DNA of 64,000 bases from Chelydra serpentina (taxonomy: Eukaryota > Chordata > Testudines > Chelydridae), in the NCBI GenBank assembly GCA_037349315.1, contig JBAIAC010000027.1, positions 22,546,501 to 22,610,500 on the forward strand, written 5' to 3'. The notes below the pieces were generated by a model. The model worked only from the letters and a program-made list of their open reading frames with translations. It ran no database searches and was not told the origin of the DNA. How positions within the stretch are numbered: position 1 is the first letter of the stretch; every line of letters begins with the position of its first letter. Position numbers and translations under genes: made by a program. This document shows, one piece after another, positions 45,481 to 58,193 of this stretch.

Positions 45481-48179
45481 GGAAAATTCTTCAGCTTCTT
45501 GTGTCTGGTGCTCGGGTACTAGGGAAATGCCGGTGTATTAATTAGCTCTCACCCCATAGGGACGTCTTTCACTGTCTGAGATTTAAAGCGCCATCAAAAC
45601 TGTCCATTGAGACAAACGTTCAGTGACCAATGGGGAAGGCTTTCCTGAACTTGTTCTCAAGCGCTGCGTGATTTCTGAGCAGCTTGGACGAGACTGGCGA
45701 TCCCTTCCCACTAGCCATTTTCAGCAACAAAGTTCCACCCGAGTGAGCATCAGTCCTAAGCAGCTATCCTGTGCAACTGACAATAGCAATTCCCATGCTA
45801 CCCACAGTATCATTACCCCAGTGAGACTGCTCCGCCAGAGAGCAACCCCAGCTGGAGGCAGGCCTGGGTTTGAACAATCAGACACCAGGTGGCAAAAGAG
45901 TCCCTTTCTGGTTTTGTAGCTCACAGGTTGAGCTGCATCTGCCCCAGCACAGCTGACCTCACTTAGCTCCTCCCTCTCAGCAGAGGAGCCATTGAGGAAC
46001 ATAGAAAATGCGAATGGCAGCCCATCCCTTCCCCATACAGACCAGCTGGGAGCTCTGACTAACACTCTGCAGAGTCCGGCTGCTCTAGAAGTTACCTCCA
46101 TGCTGTGTCTCCTACAAGGGTCATTTGCATGAAAGCAGGCTCATTGGTGTTTATTCCCCAGAAGTAGTCAGAACCCTCTGTGACATCATGATCATCTCCA
46201 TAGCAACCACTGTGATGTCACACACAGAAGAGTCTGGGGAACAAGAAGCAGCCCATGGATGCCTAAGCATCAGTGGTCCTGTTTGTATGTAAAGGTCCTA
46301 ATAAGCGAGGGCAAGAACCTTCTCCCCAGTGTGATGGCTACACGTCTACTTCTTAGTAGGTTGCCAGACCAAGCTGAGGTTCTTTGAAGGCATCATTCAT
46401 GGGAAGTAAGGGCAGTTTCCGAGGCCTAAGTGGGCTTCATTTCCCTTAGTACCACCATTAGGAAAGTAGCTGAGTTCTGCTGGGAAGTTCAAGTAGGTGG
46501 CCTGCTTGCCACAAACAGCCATGTCCCTGCTCCCGGTCCCAGTGCAACTGAAGCTCACACTGAGTGCCAGGCTTCCTGCTCCTGTGTAGGGCAGCATGCA
46601 ACAGAGAAGCTTTCTGCCACTGGCATGTGTATTTGTGAAGATAAGCTCACCGCCCACCCAGATCCCATCCCTCCCACTGCGGGTGGTCAGAATCCAAGCT
46701 CAGGTCTGAGTGCTGGGCTGCCCCCATCTCATCTGCCTTTTGCACAGTTTGCTTTCCACCCCATGACTTGTATTTGTCTCCAAATTCTGGCTGCTTTTGC
46801 ACATTCTCGTTCGACACCATTTTCCGCTCCCCCATCGCAGGCTACATGCAAAGCTGTGGGCACTTGCCAGTCAGCCTCCTAGCCACAGCATTTCTGAGAC
46901 ACGACGGATGCACTGTCTCTCGGGGTGTGCGGGACAGAGTTGCAATAAGAGGAAAGGAAGCTGTTTCTTTCCCCTGTAAGCTCAGCTCAAACTGTCTCCC
47001 TGCCGCCCTTTGCTGTAGTCAGTATAGGTCAAAGCAGCTTTTTCTAGGACGTCTCCTGTGCTGGGCGGTGGGGAGAGGTCTGTAGGTCATTCCACACTCT
47101 GAGGGGACAGGTCTGGCTAGTCTGATAGAAGCAGGGCATTGTGGGAAAACTGTACCATGTCATGACTGATTTGCATTCCTGAGTAGGCCAAAAAGCCAGA
47201 GGGTCTCTTCTCCCTGGCTGCGTGAGGGACCATGCAGCTGTCCAGGGCAGGAGAACCCCACCGGATGGATTAGTGCTTTCCATTTCTTTTTTTATCTAGC
47301 TATTTTCTTACAGAAATACCTATCTTTGCATGATTGTCAGAGAGGCATTTATTAAAGTATATAAAGAAAATCTTTGTAAAATCTTATAGCTCTGGTGGAA
47401 ATATTTTTATCCCTCCACAAAGTTCTCAATAAATATGGCTGATGTGAATTACCTGGGAGGGGACTTCTTGTAACAGGAACCTGGCATGCATCTGTGAATG
47501 GTTGTACTCATAGGGTGTGTGCGTGCATGAGGTGTGTTTGTGCTAAGGTGTGTGCCAATGAGAAGGATTCCATGTTCAAAGTCACTAACCGTCTCTCGGT
47601 TTTGGCATGACAGAATGCAGGCCTTGGGCTGGGTGACCGGTTTCTAGCAAACAGCTCAGCGGATGGATTTGGCCCATAATTTGGTTCCAGGGGACTAGCT
47701 TCTGATCCCCTGGCTCATGGTGACTAGTGCCTGACTCCTCAATAGCCTCAGTGACACCAGCAGGGCCAGGCTCAGGGTAAGAAGCTAAGGGGATCAGACT
47801 GGCCCAAACTGTTCACAAACACTGATCTTTCCTAGCGCTCCGGCCAAGTCACACATGGTCTGCATGTTAACCAGAACAGACCCCCTCCATGGTATACAGT
47901 CCCCTGGGGCCTATCTCAGTGTCCCTCTGGTGGTGTCTCTCTCTAGCCCTACCTGGGCTTTGGTCTTTAAGTAGTCCAGCCCTGGTATGGGGCTGTATCC
48001 TCAAGGCTTCCTCCCTGGAGACACTATCTTCCTGCCGCCCTCCCCAGGCTCAGTCCCTGCAGCAAGTCAGGAGCTCCCTCAGTGCGCCCCTGGTCCCTGC
48101 TAGCAAACTATCTTTGGCTCAGTCCTAGCAGCCACACAGGAGCATCTCGCTCCCCCGGTCCCTGCTCACTGCTGGTCTG
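45481..48179. other. Intergenic DNA, unassigned
   Basis: I recognise no gene. AT-rich DNA lies at about 47290-47450. From about 47890 the sequence turns C-rich and leads into the 41-bp array. The left end of the hAT element that seems to host the array should be here, but I could not find it. Confidence 0.4.
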
Positions 48180-50715
48180 GGGTTCTGGCTGCCAGTCCCG
48201 CTCAGCTCGCTGCCGGTCTGGGGTTCCGTCCGCCGGCCCATCTCAGCTGGCTGCCGGTCTGGGGTTCCGTCCGCCGGCCCATCTCAGCTGGCTGCCGGTC
48301 TGGGGTTCCGTCCGCTGGCCCATCTCAGCTCGCTGCCGGTCTGGGGTTCCAGCCACCGGCCCGTCTCAACCCGCTGCCGGTCTGGGGTTCCGTCCGCCGG
48401 CCCATCTCAGCTGGCTGCCGGTCTGGGGTTCCGTCCGCCGGCCCATCTCAGCTGGCTGCCGGTCTGGGGTTCCGTCCGCTGGCCCATCTCAGCTCGCTGC
48501 CGGTCTGGGGTTCCAGCCACCGGCCCGTCTCAACCCGCTGCCGGTCTGGGGTTCCGTCCGCTGGCCCATCTCAGCTGGCTGCCGGTCTGGGGTTCCGTCC
48601 GCCGGTCCATCTCAGCTCGCTGCCGGTCTGGGGTTCCGTCCGCCGGCCCGTCTCAGCTCGCTGCCAGTCTGGGGTTCCGGCCACCGGCCCGTCTCAGCTC
48701 ACTAACGGTCTGGGGTTCCGTCCGCCGGCCCATCTCAGCTCGCTGCCGGTCTGGGGTTCCATCCGCCGGCCCGTCTCAGCTGGCTGCCAGGCTGGGGTTC
48801 CGTCAGCCGGCCCGTCTCAGCTCGCTGCCGGTCTGGAGTTCCAGCGACCAGCCCGTCTCAGCTCGCTGCCGGTCTGGGGTTCCATCAGCCGGCCCGTCTC
48901 AGCTCGCTGACAGTCTGGGGTTCCGTCAGCCGGCCCATCTCAGCTCGCTGCCGATCTGGGGTTCCGTCAGCCGGCCCGTTTCAGCTCGCTGCCGGTCTGG
49001 GGTTCCGTCAGCCGGCCCATCTCAGTTCGCTGCCGGTCTGGGGTTCCGTCCGCCGGCCCATCTCAGCTCGCTTCCGGTCTGGGGTTCCGTCCGCCGGCCC
49101 GTCTCAGCTCGCTGCCGGTCTGGGGTTCCGTCCGCCGGCCCATCTCAGCTCGCTGCCGGTCTGGGGTTCCAGCCACCAGCCCGTCTCAACCCGCTGCCGG
49201 TCTGGGGTTCCGTCCGCTGGCCCGTCTCAGCTCGCTGCCAGTCTGGGGTTCCGGCCACCGGCCCGTCTCAGCTCACTAACGGTCTGGGGTTCCGTCAGCC
49301 GGCCCATCTCAGCTCGCTGCCGGTCTGGGGTTCCGTCCGCCGGCCCATCTCAGCTCGCTGCCGGTCTGGGGTTCCGTCCGCCGGCCCGTCTCAGCTCGCT
49401 GACGGTCTGGGGTTCTGTCAGCCAGCCCGTCTCAGCTCGCTGCCGGTCTGGGGTTCCAGCCACCAGCCCGTCTCAGCTCGCTGCCGGTCTGGGGTTCCGT
49501 CCGCCGGCCCGTCTCAGCTCGCTGCTGGTCTGGGGTTCCGTCCGCTGGCCCATCTCAGCCCGCTGCCAATCTGGGGTTCTGTCCGCCGGCCCATCTCAGC
49601 TCGCTGCCGGTCTGGGGTTCCGGCCGCTGGCCCATCTCAGCTCGCTGCCCGTCTGGGGTTCCATCCGCCGGCCCGTCTCAGCTCGCTGCCGGTCTGGGGT
49701 TCCGTCCGCTGGCCCGTCTCAGCCCGCTGCCGGTCTGGGGTTCCGTCCACTGGCCCGTCTCAGCCTGCTGCCAGTCTGGGGATCCGTCCGCTGGCCCGTC
49801 TCAGCCCGCTGCCGATCTGGGGTTCCGTCTGCTGGCCCATCTCAGCTCGCTGCCGGTCTGGGGTTCCATCCGCCGGCCCGTCTCAGCTCGCTGCCGGTCT
49901 GGGTTCCTGCCGCCGGCCCGTCTCAGCTCGCTGCCGGTCTGGGTTCCAGCCGCCGGCCCGTCTCAGCTCGCTGCCGGTCTGGGGTTCCGTCCGCCGGCCC
50001 GTCTCAGCTCGCTGCCGGTCTGGGGTTCCATCAGCCGGCCCGTCTCAGCTCGCTGCCAGTCTGGGGTTCCGGCCGCCGGCCCGTCTCAGCCCGCTGCCGA
50101 TCTGGGGTTCTGTCTGCTGGCCCATCTCAGCTCGCTGCCGGTCTGGGATTCCATCCGCCGGCCCATCTCAGCTCGCTGCCGGTCTGGGTTCCGGCCGCCG
50201 TCCCGTCTCAGCTCGCTGCCAGTCTGGGTTCCAGCCGCCGGCCCGTCTCAGCTCACTGCTGGTCTGGGGTTCCGTCAGCCGGTCCATCTCAGCTCGCTGC
50301 CGGTCTGGGGTTCCGTCAGCCGGCCCGTCTCAGCTGGCTGCCAGTCTGGGGTTCCGTCAGCCGGCCCGTCTCAGCTCGCTGCCGGTCTGGGGTTCCGTCA
50401 GCCGGCCCATCTCAGCTCGCTGCCGGTCTGGGGTTCCGTCAGCCGGCCCGTCTCAGCTCGCTGCCGGTCTGGGGTTCCGTCCGCCGGCCCGTCTCAGCTC
50501 GCTGCCGGTCTGGGGTTCCGTCCGCTGGCCCGTCTCAGCTCGCTGCCAGTCTGGGGTTCCGGCCACCGGCCCGTCTCAGCTCGCTGCCGGTCTGGGGTTC
50601 CGTCAGCCGGCCCGTCTCAGCTCGCTGCCGGTCTGGGGTTCTGTCCGCTGGCCCGTCTCAGCTCGCTGATGGTCTGGGGTTCCGGCCGCCGGCCTGTCTC
50701 AGCTCACTGCTGGCC
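48180..50715. repeat. 41-bp minisatellite, about 62 copies
   Basis: The unit reads CTCAGCTCGCTGCCGGTCTG then GGGTTCCGTCCGCCGGCCCGT and repeats every 41 bp with point variants, for example GCCGGCCC/GCTGGCCC and CATCTC/CGTCTC. Higher-order blocks of several units recur, such as the series starting at 48201 and again at about 48365. A 207-codon frame at 48082-48705 is an artefact. Confidence 0.95.
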
Positions 50716-50988
50716 TGGGGACATTGGAAAACTCAGCAAGGAAAAGCAAGGGCAAGGATCACACTAAACTGATAAGATCAGCATTTTAATTTAATTTTAA
50801 ATGAAGCTTCTTAAACATTTTAAAAACCTTATTTACTTTACATACAACAATAGTTTAGTTATATAATATAAACATATATAGAGAGAGACCTTCTAAAAAC
50901 ATTAAAATGTATTACTGGCACGCAAAACATTAAATTACAGTGAATCAATGAAGACGGCACATCACTTCTGAAAGGTTGCCGACCCCTG
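50716..50988. mobile_element. Right end of a hAT transposon adjoining the 41-bp array
   Basis: AT-rich sequence ends GAAAGGTTGCCGACCCCTG at 50988, a typical hAT terminus (complement CAGGGGTCGGCAACC). The opposite end was not found to the left of the array. The array was probably part of this element. Confidence 0.65.
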
Positions 50989-51273
50989 CCCTAGACTGTA
51001 GTAAAAGCTGCCCAAGCAGCTGTGGGGAGCCCCAGACCCTCCACCTGTCCTGGGAGAGGAGACAGGGTGCCCAAGAGCAGCCCCCGGCCCATGTCTCTAT
51101 CCCCCAGGGCACGCCATCCAGGATAGGTCGGGGGGCCAGAGCTCCCCACAGCAGGCCAGGCTCCCTGAGCAGCTTTTACCATTGCCTGACTTCTGGCCAG
51201 GCCAGGAGGGAGGACCACAGGGGGAAGGGGAGGAGCAGAGGGTGGGGCCCAGTGGTGTGGAAGGTGGGGGGGT
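50989..51273. other. Unassigned
   Basis: G- and C-rich sequence with no supported gene. Confidence 0.35.
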
Positions 51274-51993
51274 CTAGGATTGCCAAATTTCTAATCGCAC
51301 AAGACCGAACACCTTTGTTCCCCCCTTCCCCCACCTGTTCCCCGACCCCTTGCCCCCACTCACTCTATCCCCCCTCCCTCTGTTGCTCACTCTCCCCCAT
51401 CCTCACTCACTTGCTCATTTTCACCAGGCTGGGGCAGGAGGTTGGTGTGTGGGAGGGGGTCCTGGCTCTGGGCTGGGGGTGTGGGCTCTGGGGTGTGTCT
51501 AGAAACGAGGGGTTTCAGGGTGTGGGAGGGGTCTCTGTGCTGGTGGAGGGGGTTAGGGTGCAGAGGGGGGTGAGGGCTCCAGCTGGGGGTGCGGGCTCTG
51601 GGGTGGAGCAGGGTCTGAGGGTTTTGGGGTGCAGGAGGAGGTTCTGGGTTGAGGCCAAGGGGTTCAGAGTCCAGGAGGGGGTTCCAAGATAGGGCATGGG
51701 GTTGGGGTGTAGGAGGGGGTTCGGGGATGGGAACCGCAGCCCAATGGGAGCTGCAGGGGTGGGGCCTGAGGGCAGGGGCAGCGGGCGGAGCCCCCCTGGC
51801 CACCCCTGTGCCTAGGAACCAGAGAGGGGACATGTCACCACTTCCGGGGAGCTGCGTGGAGCCAGGTAGGGAGCCTGCCTTAGCCCCGCTGCGCCACTGA
51901 CCGGACTGGTAACAGCTGGTCAGTGGTGCTGACTGGAGCTGCCAGGGTCTCTTTTCGAGCCGGTGTTGAAAACCGGACTCCTGACAACCCTAG
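51274..51993. mobile_element. Non-autonomous DNA transposon with terminal inverted repeats
   Basis: The ends CTAGGATTGCCA and TGACAACCCTAG are 12-bp inverted repeats with two mismatches. The subterminal AACACCTTTG-side and ACCGGACTCC-side sequences also resemble each other in inverse. The interior is G-rich (GGGGT-type units) and non-coding. No clear target duplication is visible. The long frames inside (up to 238 codons) are composition artefacts. Confidence 0.7.
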
Positions 51994-54109
51994 AGCCCCG
52001 CCCCCATGTTCTTTGCGCCAGGACCCCAATAAATCTTAATCCGCCTCTGTTCTCCAGCACCATTAAGCACCATTAAGCTGGCACCTCGCGACAGCACTTA
52101 CTTTACTTTAATAAGGCAACCAATCAGAAGGGAACTTGTGTCTGTAAATCCGATTGATGTGGGTACATTGGTAATGGTCTCTAAATGGCGAGCTTGTCGC
52201 AGGGTTTGTGAAATGACTCGGTACTGTGGGGGCTATCCCGGATCTCCCACCCCGCTCATGACTGTGCTAGAGGGGAGTGTTGTCCTTTAGGCCAGGGTTC
52301 TACAGGTGCTGCCTAACATGTCAATTCACGTTTCTTTAGCATGCTCACCACATGCCCCCTCCGCTGCAGGGAGCAGAGGATTTCACTGCCCCGTGGGGAT
52401 AGTTTCCATTGGCTGATTGGAAAAGAGACCATCCCATTGCTCTGGAGTCATGATGGGCTAACTGGCTATTGACTTCTCCCTTTTCTTCCCAACACTCCCC
52501 TCCCCTGCTCAGGTATCCCCCCAGGTCCCTCAGATAATACCCCCTTCACCAGGAGGCTGCAAAGCAGGCCTGCTACTGCCTCATGGAAAAGTGACTCAGG
52601 CCTGGGCATTATTGGCCAAGGCTTAGAAGAGAGACATCCAAGAGGCAAGGAAGACGGATGAGCCTAGGTACTGGAACATTCCTACCGGGGGTATGTACTA
52701 CCATCTCCTCCTGCTAGACCAGACTCTTCTCTCCTTTTTGTAACCCCTTTCAAGGGAAGGACCCATTTAGGGATGCCCAGTAAACTGATACTTGGCCTCC
52801 TCTGCCCTGCCTTTTTCCACCTTCCCACCCCAAGGTCTCCTCTACCTGCCCCCAGCCTATCCCCAGCAAAACCTTTGTCTTCTCCACCTCTTTCTCCTCC
52901 CAGCCTCTTTCTTCCCCCAGATCTCCTCTGGCCCAACCCACCAGACTCCCTCTCCCAAATCGGGAGATGGCTGGCAGGTGTTCTCTAGTTCCCCCCCCTC
53001 CGCCCCCACAGCTGCTACGTTTTGTGCAGCCTCACACGTGACACTTTATGTATATTATTCAATGTACTAATATGCATATTTTCAGATCAGTTGCATATGA
53101 CCACATGACTTCAGGCATATACAACCCTTCCCTAGCAGTGGTGGAGGTAGGGCAGCTCTGACGTTTGGGCAGCAGGAAGATGGGATGGTGTCAAGGTGGG
53201 TGCCTGGGATCACTGCATTTGCTTAGGTGGGTTGGTTCTGGAGTGCTTGGTTGGGGGGTCTCTGGGGTAGCTGGGAGGGTGTGGGCCTTGGCATGCTGCC
53301 AGTGTTGGCTGGGGTGGGTGCTGGAGTATATGAAGTGGGCAGGGCAGCTGGGGTCATTTCTGAGGGCAGGGGACTAGGATGTGGCTCGGTCTCGGCGTGG
53401 TGGAGGTTTGGGGTCTAGCTGGGTTCTCTGGGAATCTGGCTGGGAGTCAGGGGTCTGGAAGCGCTCTGGGAGTCAGGGGTCTGACTGGGGGCAGCGGGGT
53501 TGGGGGGGTCTGTCTGAAAGCAGGGAGCTCACTGGAGATTGGTGGAGCAGGGGTCACAATGGGGGCTGACTGGGGGAGCCCGCTGCTAGTACTGAGCCCT
53601 CTCACCTCATCACCCTCCCTGCCAACCAACTAGCCACTCTCTTGCCCCTGGCTCCCCAGCTGGTTAAATCTGGTGCTGTCTCTGCAAACAGCTGCGTCTC
53701 CTCAACAGGCGGAAGGGAAGTAGGAGGGAAGGCGCGGCTGCAGCGGCACATCACAGCTCTCCTGAGCCTGGCTTCAGCTCTACTCGTCCACAGGAAGGAA
53801 CAGCCTCCTTGCGGTCTGCTCCAGAGCTTGGGATGGTCAGGATTGTGCTCCAGGCACTCTATAAACCCTGAGACGGGGGATGTGAGTGCAAATGAGGGAG
53901 AAGGAGTCATGGTTAGAACAGGGTAAAGAATAGAAGAGACAGGACGGGTTTCCCAAGGGCTTCTTGCTAGCTTCTTCTACTGTGGCTGAAATGAACATGC
54001 ATGATTCTTCACATGTCCTGAAGCTGTGAGCATGGCAGATGTAGCCTGTGCCCCATGTAGCCGGATAAAGGACAGACGAAGACATCCCAGTTCATGGATG
54101 CTGGGAAAA
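51994..54109. other. Intergenic DNA, unassigned
   Basis: I recognise no gene or repeat family. GT-rich low-complexity sequence occurs at 53160-53560. Confidence 0.4.
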
Positions 54110-54312
54110 CTCATAGTATTTAGCACCTGTCTCTGTGAGGATCTCAAAGCACTTGACAAACTCTAATGAATGTAGGCTCACAGCCACCCCGTGAGGTAGG
54201 CAAGGGGGAGCTGTATTCCATGGACATACAGAGCAGGGAAGGGGCTTGCCCAAGGTTGCATGGCAAGTTAGCTACAGAGCCAAGAACAGAACCCAGCTCT
54301 CCTGACTCATAG
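54110..54312 (-). mobile_element. MIR-like SINE fragment
   Basis: GGGGCTTGCCCAAGGTTGCA and GAACCCAGCTCTCCTGACTC match the MIR core and tRNA-side in minus orientation, preceded by CCCGTGAGGTAGG. Confidence 0.65.
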
Positions 54313-54742
54313 ATCAATGGATTTTAAGGCCAAAAAGAACTACTCTGGTTTGGACACAAAGCCTCCCTGCCTGGTCTGCTTTTTCAGATATGTACCCAAA
54401 GGCAGGAAGGTTTCAACCCAGGATTCATTATATTCAGACACATGTTTAAATGTATTGACTATATTGTGTTATATATTTGTGGTGCCTGTTCCATTCCTCG
54501 TCATTCCACTCCTCCCACTTGCTGGGCTCCAGATTTCTTCTTCACGTTCCTGTGCATCTGGATCCCACTTCTGGGGTGGCAGCACAGGAGTTCAAATAGC
54601 AGTGCCCAGTAGCATAAAGGGGGCAGCACAACCCAGCCACCCTCAGTCCCTTCTACCTGCCCTTCAGCAGTGAGTCGGAACGCTCTGTGTCCTCCTTGAG
54701 ACAGAGCAAAGCTCTGCTCTTACTGGCACAAGTTACTCATTT

Positions 54743-56342
54743 TTGTCTGTCTTTAGTAGCCACTTAGGTTACTTTTTCAGTGTGGTCCATCAGGCTAGTC
54801 AGTTACCCTTGGCACTTTCAGCCTTCATGCCGGAGCCCTGCTCCCCTGGCTTCAAGTCGTGCCCATCCTGTAAAAAGTTTGTCCCCCTCACAGATGGAAA
54901 CAACCTTTGTCTGTTCTGCTTAGGGGAGTCTCACGTCCCCACAAAGTGCACCCTCTGCAGAGCCTTTAAACATGTACCCAGGGGTCCAGAGAGCAGGTCT
55001 TTTTCTTATATAGGCTCCTATTACCCCCCACCCCATGTCCCGATGTTTCACATTTGCTGTCTGGTCATCCTAGAGGACCCAGACGGCCAGTGCCCCAGAG
55101 ACAAGGGAAGCAACACTGAGCTTTTACCTCCTAAGAAACATAAGACCTCCCAGGCTCGCTCCCTGGAGCATCAGGCACGTCTGCTGCCCACAGAACAAAG
55201 GGCCATTCTGGCAGCGTGTCATCTGGAAAGAGTGCTGAGAGCAGCACTGGAAGGATTTCTCTGGACTCCAGCAGTCACAGGCCGATTAAACTGCCTACAA
55301 AAACCAACACAATCTGGTGGCATCTGCAAGCACAGATCTGCATTTCCAGATTTCCTCATCCTCTTCTCCAGCTTTTTCTCAGGCATCTACGAGGGACTCG
55401 TCTCCAGAGCCTTGTCTTTCTTCGTCAGTTCCCTCTTGACACAGGGACTACTCCAAAGGAAGTTACCCAAGAGACTCTACTGTTAGAGCCCATCACGGAC
55501 GCCAACCATTACTCCCTGGGCACTGCCACCTTGGGCTCCTTTGCCTTGTACATACAAATTTCAGCAATGGCCTTATTGGCCCCCCAGCTTCATCACTCAA
55601 GACCACCAAGTCATTATTCTATTGCCATGCAAGGACCTCCTCAAGCTGACCGTCCACTCTGCATCTCTTCTGGTGCCTCAAGAGAGTATTGGATCTCATT
55701 CTCTGTGGACAAGGAAGGAGACGTACAGAATAATCTGTAAATTTCTCCACACCTCCACAGAGCAAAACCTCTGATCCTGCACTAGGGGATGAGTTTAAGC
55801 CACATAAGGAACTTTTAAAAAGATTGTGAGAGACTCTAAAAGTCCCTTTGGAGATAGTTCAGGGGAAGATGTACAAGTTATTTAATATCCTACAACCATG
55901 CATACAGAATAGAAAAGTTTTTCCAATTAATGAAGGAATGTGGAGTGAAGAACTGTGGACTGCTCCAGCATTGATCTCAGCAACTTCAAAAAGGACTGAG
56001 TGAAAATATCGGATCTCTTCTAACAGGGGGTTGAATATTTTTACTCAGACCCAGCAGGGTCATCTTCTGACACTGTAGAGAAGGAACATCTCAAGCAAGT
56101 TCACAAATCTGCCCCTCAAGAGAGAGAGACACAAGCATTAGATGTTTGGGTCATAAGGTGTATCCTTCAGCTTCTCTTCCAGTTAGAATTGCGAGCTGCA
56201 TGCTGACCAAATGTAGTTATAGTCAGTGGGACACTGCAGCAGCTTTTTCTAGCAAGCTGCCCCCTGACTTAATGGATGAGTTGAATTCAATTTGCTCAGG
56301 TCAGCTCATTGCCAGAACCTCTCTTCAAGCAGCTGTAAGCCA
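54743..56342 (+). mobile_element. DIRS-like retroelement, gag-like region (broken)
   Basis: The 54743-55486 frame holds a cysteine-rich module (CPSCKKFVPLTDG, CLFCLGESH, CTLCRAF) typical of the first ORF of vertebrate DIRS elements. Further pieces lie in other frames (55216-55740). Near 56170-56330 the translation reads MLTKCSYSQWDTA and QLIARTSLQAAV, which also fits DIRS ORF1. Frameshifts break it. The matching RT/RNase H end is at 60714-62004. Confidence 0.55.
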
Positions 56343-56517
56343 GGGGTGGGGAAAAGCTCAGTGGTTTGAGCATTGGCCTGCTAAACCCAGGGTTGTGAGT
56401 TCAATCCTTCAGGGGGCCATTTAGGGATCTGGGGCACAAATTGGGGATTGGTCCTGCTTTGAGCAGGGGGTTGGACTAGATGACCTCCTAAGGTCCCTTC
56501 CAACCGTGAGATTCTAT
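56343..56517 (+). mobile_element. tRNA-derived SINE with CR1-like tail
   Basis: The promoter blocks (AAGCTCAGTGGTTTGAGCAT, GGGTTGTGAGTTCAATCC) and the CR1-like tail are present. It ends GATTCTATATG and probably inserted into the DIRS-like element. Confidence 0.92.
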
Positions 56518-56589
56518 ATGTCCACACTACAGAGTTTTGTCAATAAAAGGCAGCTTGTACACACTGCAGTGCTCCTCCTGCTGGCTACA

Positions 56590-58156
56590 CTATTTAGAAA
56601 AGCTGGACGAACACAAGTCCATGGGGCCGGATGCACTGCATCCGAGGGTGCTAAAGGAGTTGGCCGATGTGATTGCAGAGCCATTGGCCATTATCTTTGA
56701 CAAATCATGGCAATCGGGGGAGGTCCCGGATGACTGGAAAAAAGCTAATGTAGTGCCCATCTTTTAAAAAGGGAAGAAGGAAGATCCGGGGAACTACAGG
56801 CCAGTCAGTCTCACCTCAGTCCCTGGAAAAATCATGGAACAGGTCCTCAAGGAATCAATTGTGAACCACTTAAAGGAGGGGAAAGTGATCAGGAACAGTC
56901 AGCATGGATTCACCAAGGGCAAGTCATGCCTGACTAACCTAATTGCCTTCTATGATGAGATAACTGGCTCTGTGGATGAGGGGAAAGCAGTGGATGTGCT
57001 ATTTCTTGACTTTAGCAAAGCTTTTGATACAGTCTCCCACAGTGTTCTTGCCAGCAAGTTAAAGAAGTATGGGCTGGATGAATGGACGGTAAGGTGGATA
57101 GAAAACTGGCTGGATGGTCGTGCTCAACGGGTAGTGATCAATGGCTCCATGTCTAGTTGGCAGCCGGTATCAAGTGGAGTGCCCCAAGGGTCGGTGCTGG
57201 GGCCGGTTTTGTTCAATATCTTCATCAACGATCTGGAGGATGGTGTGGACTGCACCCTTAGCAAGTTTGCAGATGACACCAAACTGGGAGGAGTGGTTGA
57301 TACGCTGGAGGGTAGGGACAGGATACAGAGGGACCTAGACAAATTAGAGGATTGGGCCAAAAGAAATCTGATGAGGTTCAACAAGGACAAGTGCAGAGTC
57401 CTGCACTTAGGACGGAAGAATCCCGTGCACTGCTACAGACTAGGGACCGAATGGCTGGGCAGCAGTTCTGCAGAAAAGGACCTAGGGGTTACAGTGGACG
57501 AAATGCTGAATATGAGTCAACAGTGTGCCCTTGTTGCCAAGAAGGCTAACGGCATTTTGGGCTGTATAAGTAGGGGCATTTCCAGCAGATCGAGGGACGT
57601 GATTATTCCCCTCTATTCGGCACTGGTGAGGCCTCATTTGGAGTACTGTGTCCAGTTTTGGGCCCCACACTACAAGAAGGATGTGGATAAATTGGAAAGA
57701 GTCCAACGGAGGGCAACAAAAATGATTAGGGGGCTGGAGCACATGACTTATGAGGAGAGGCTGAGGGAACTGGGATTGTTTAGCCTGCAGAAGAGAAGAA
57801 TGAGGGGGGATTAGATAGCTGCTTTCAACTACCTAAAAGGGGGTTCCAAAGAGGATGGATCTAGACTGTTCTCAGTGGTAGAAGATGACAGAACAAGGAG
57901 TAATGGTCTCAAGTTGCAGAGGGGGAGGTTTAGGTTGGATATTAGGAAAAACTTTTTCACTAGGAGGGTGGTGAAGCACTGGAATGGGTTACCTAGGGAG
58001 GTGGTGGAATCTCCTTCCTTAGAGGTTTTTAAGGTCAGGCTTGACCAAGCCCTGGCTGGGATGATCTAGTTGGGATTGGTCCTGCTTTGAGCAGGGGGTT
58101 GGACTAGATGACCTCCTGAGGTCCCTTCCAACCCTGAGATTCTATGATTCTATGAT
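56590..58156 (+). mobile_element. CR1 LINE with most of the RT domain
   Basis: This copy starts inside ORF2 before the RT core. RT motifs are clear in the 56834-57814 frame: [35 protein letters not shown] and FADDTKLGG. The frame is broken at a frameshift near 56763 and by a nonsense TAG at 57812-57814, where other copies have TTG. The C-terminal part resumes at 57875. The tail ends at ATTCTATGAT. Confidence 0.94.
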
Positions 58157-58193
58157 AGTAAAACCACCTCAACTAGAGGCAGAAAGCCTAGGG

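Noticed and set aside
48082..48705. 207-codon frame with WGSVRR-type repeats
   Set aside because: It is generated by the 41-bp minisatellite and covers only part of the array.
51274..51993. Protein gene in the 238-codon frame at 50976-51692
   Set aside because: It crosses from a hAT end into another DNA transposon and is simple G-rich sequence.
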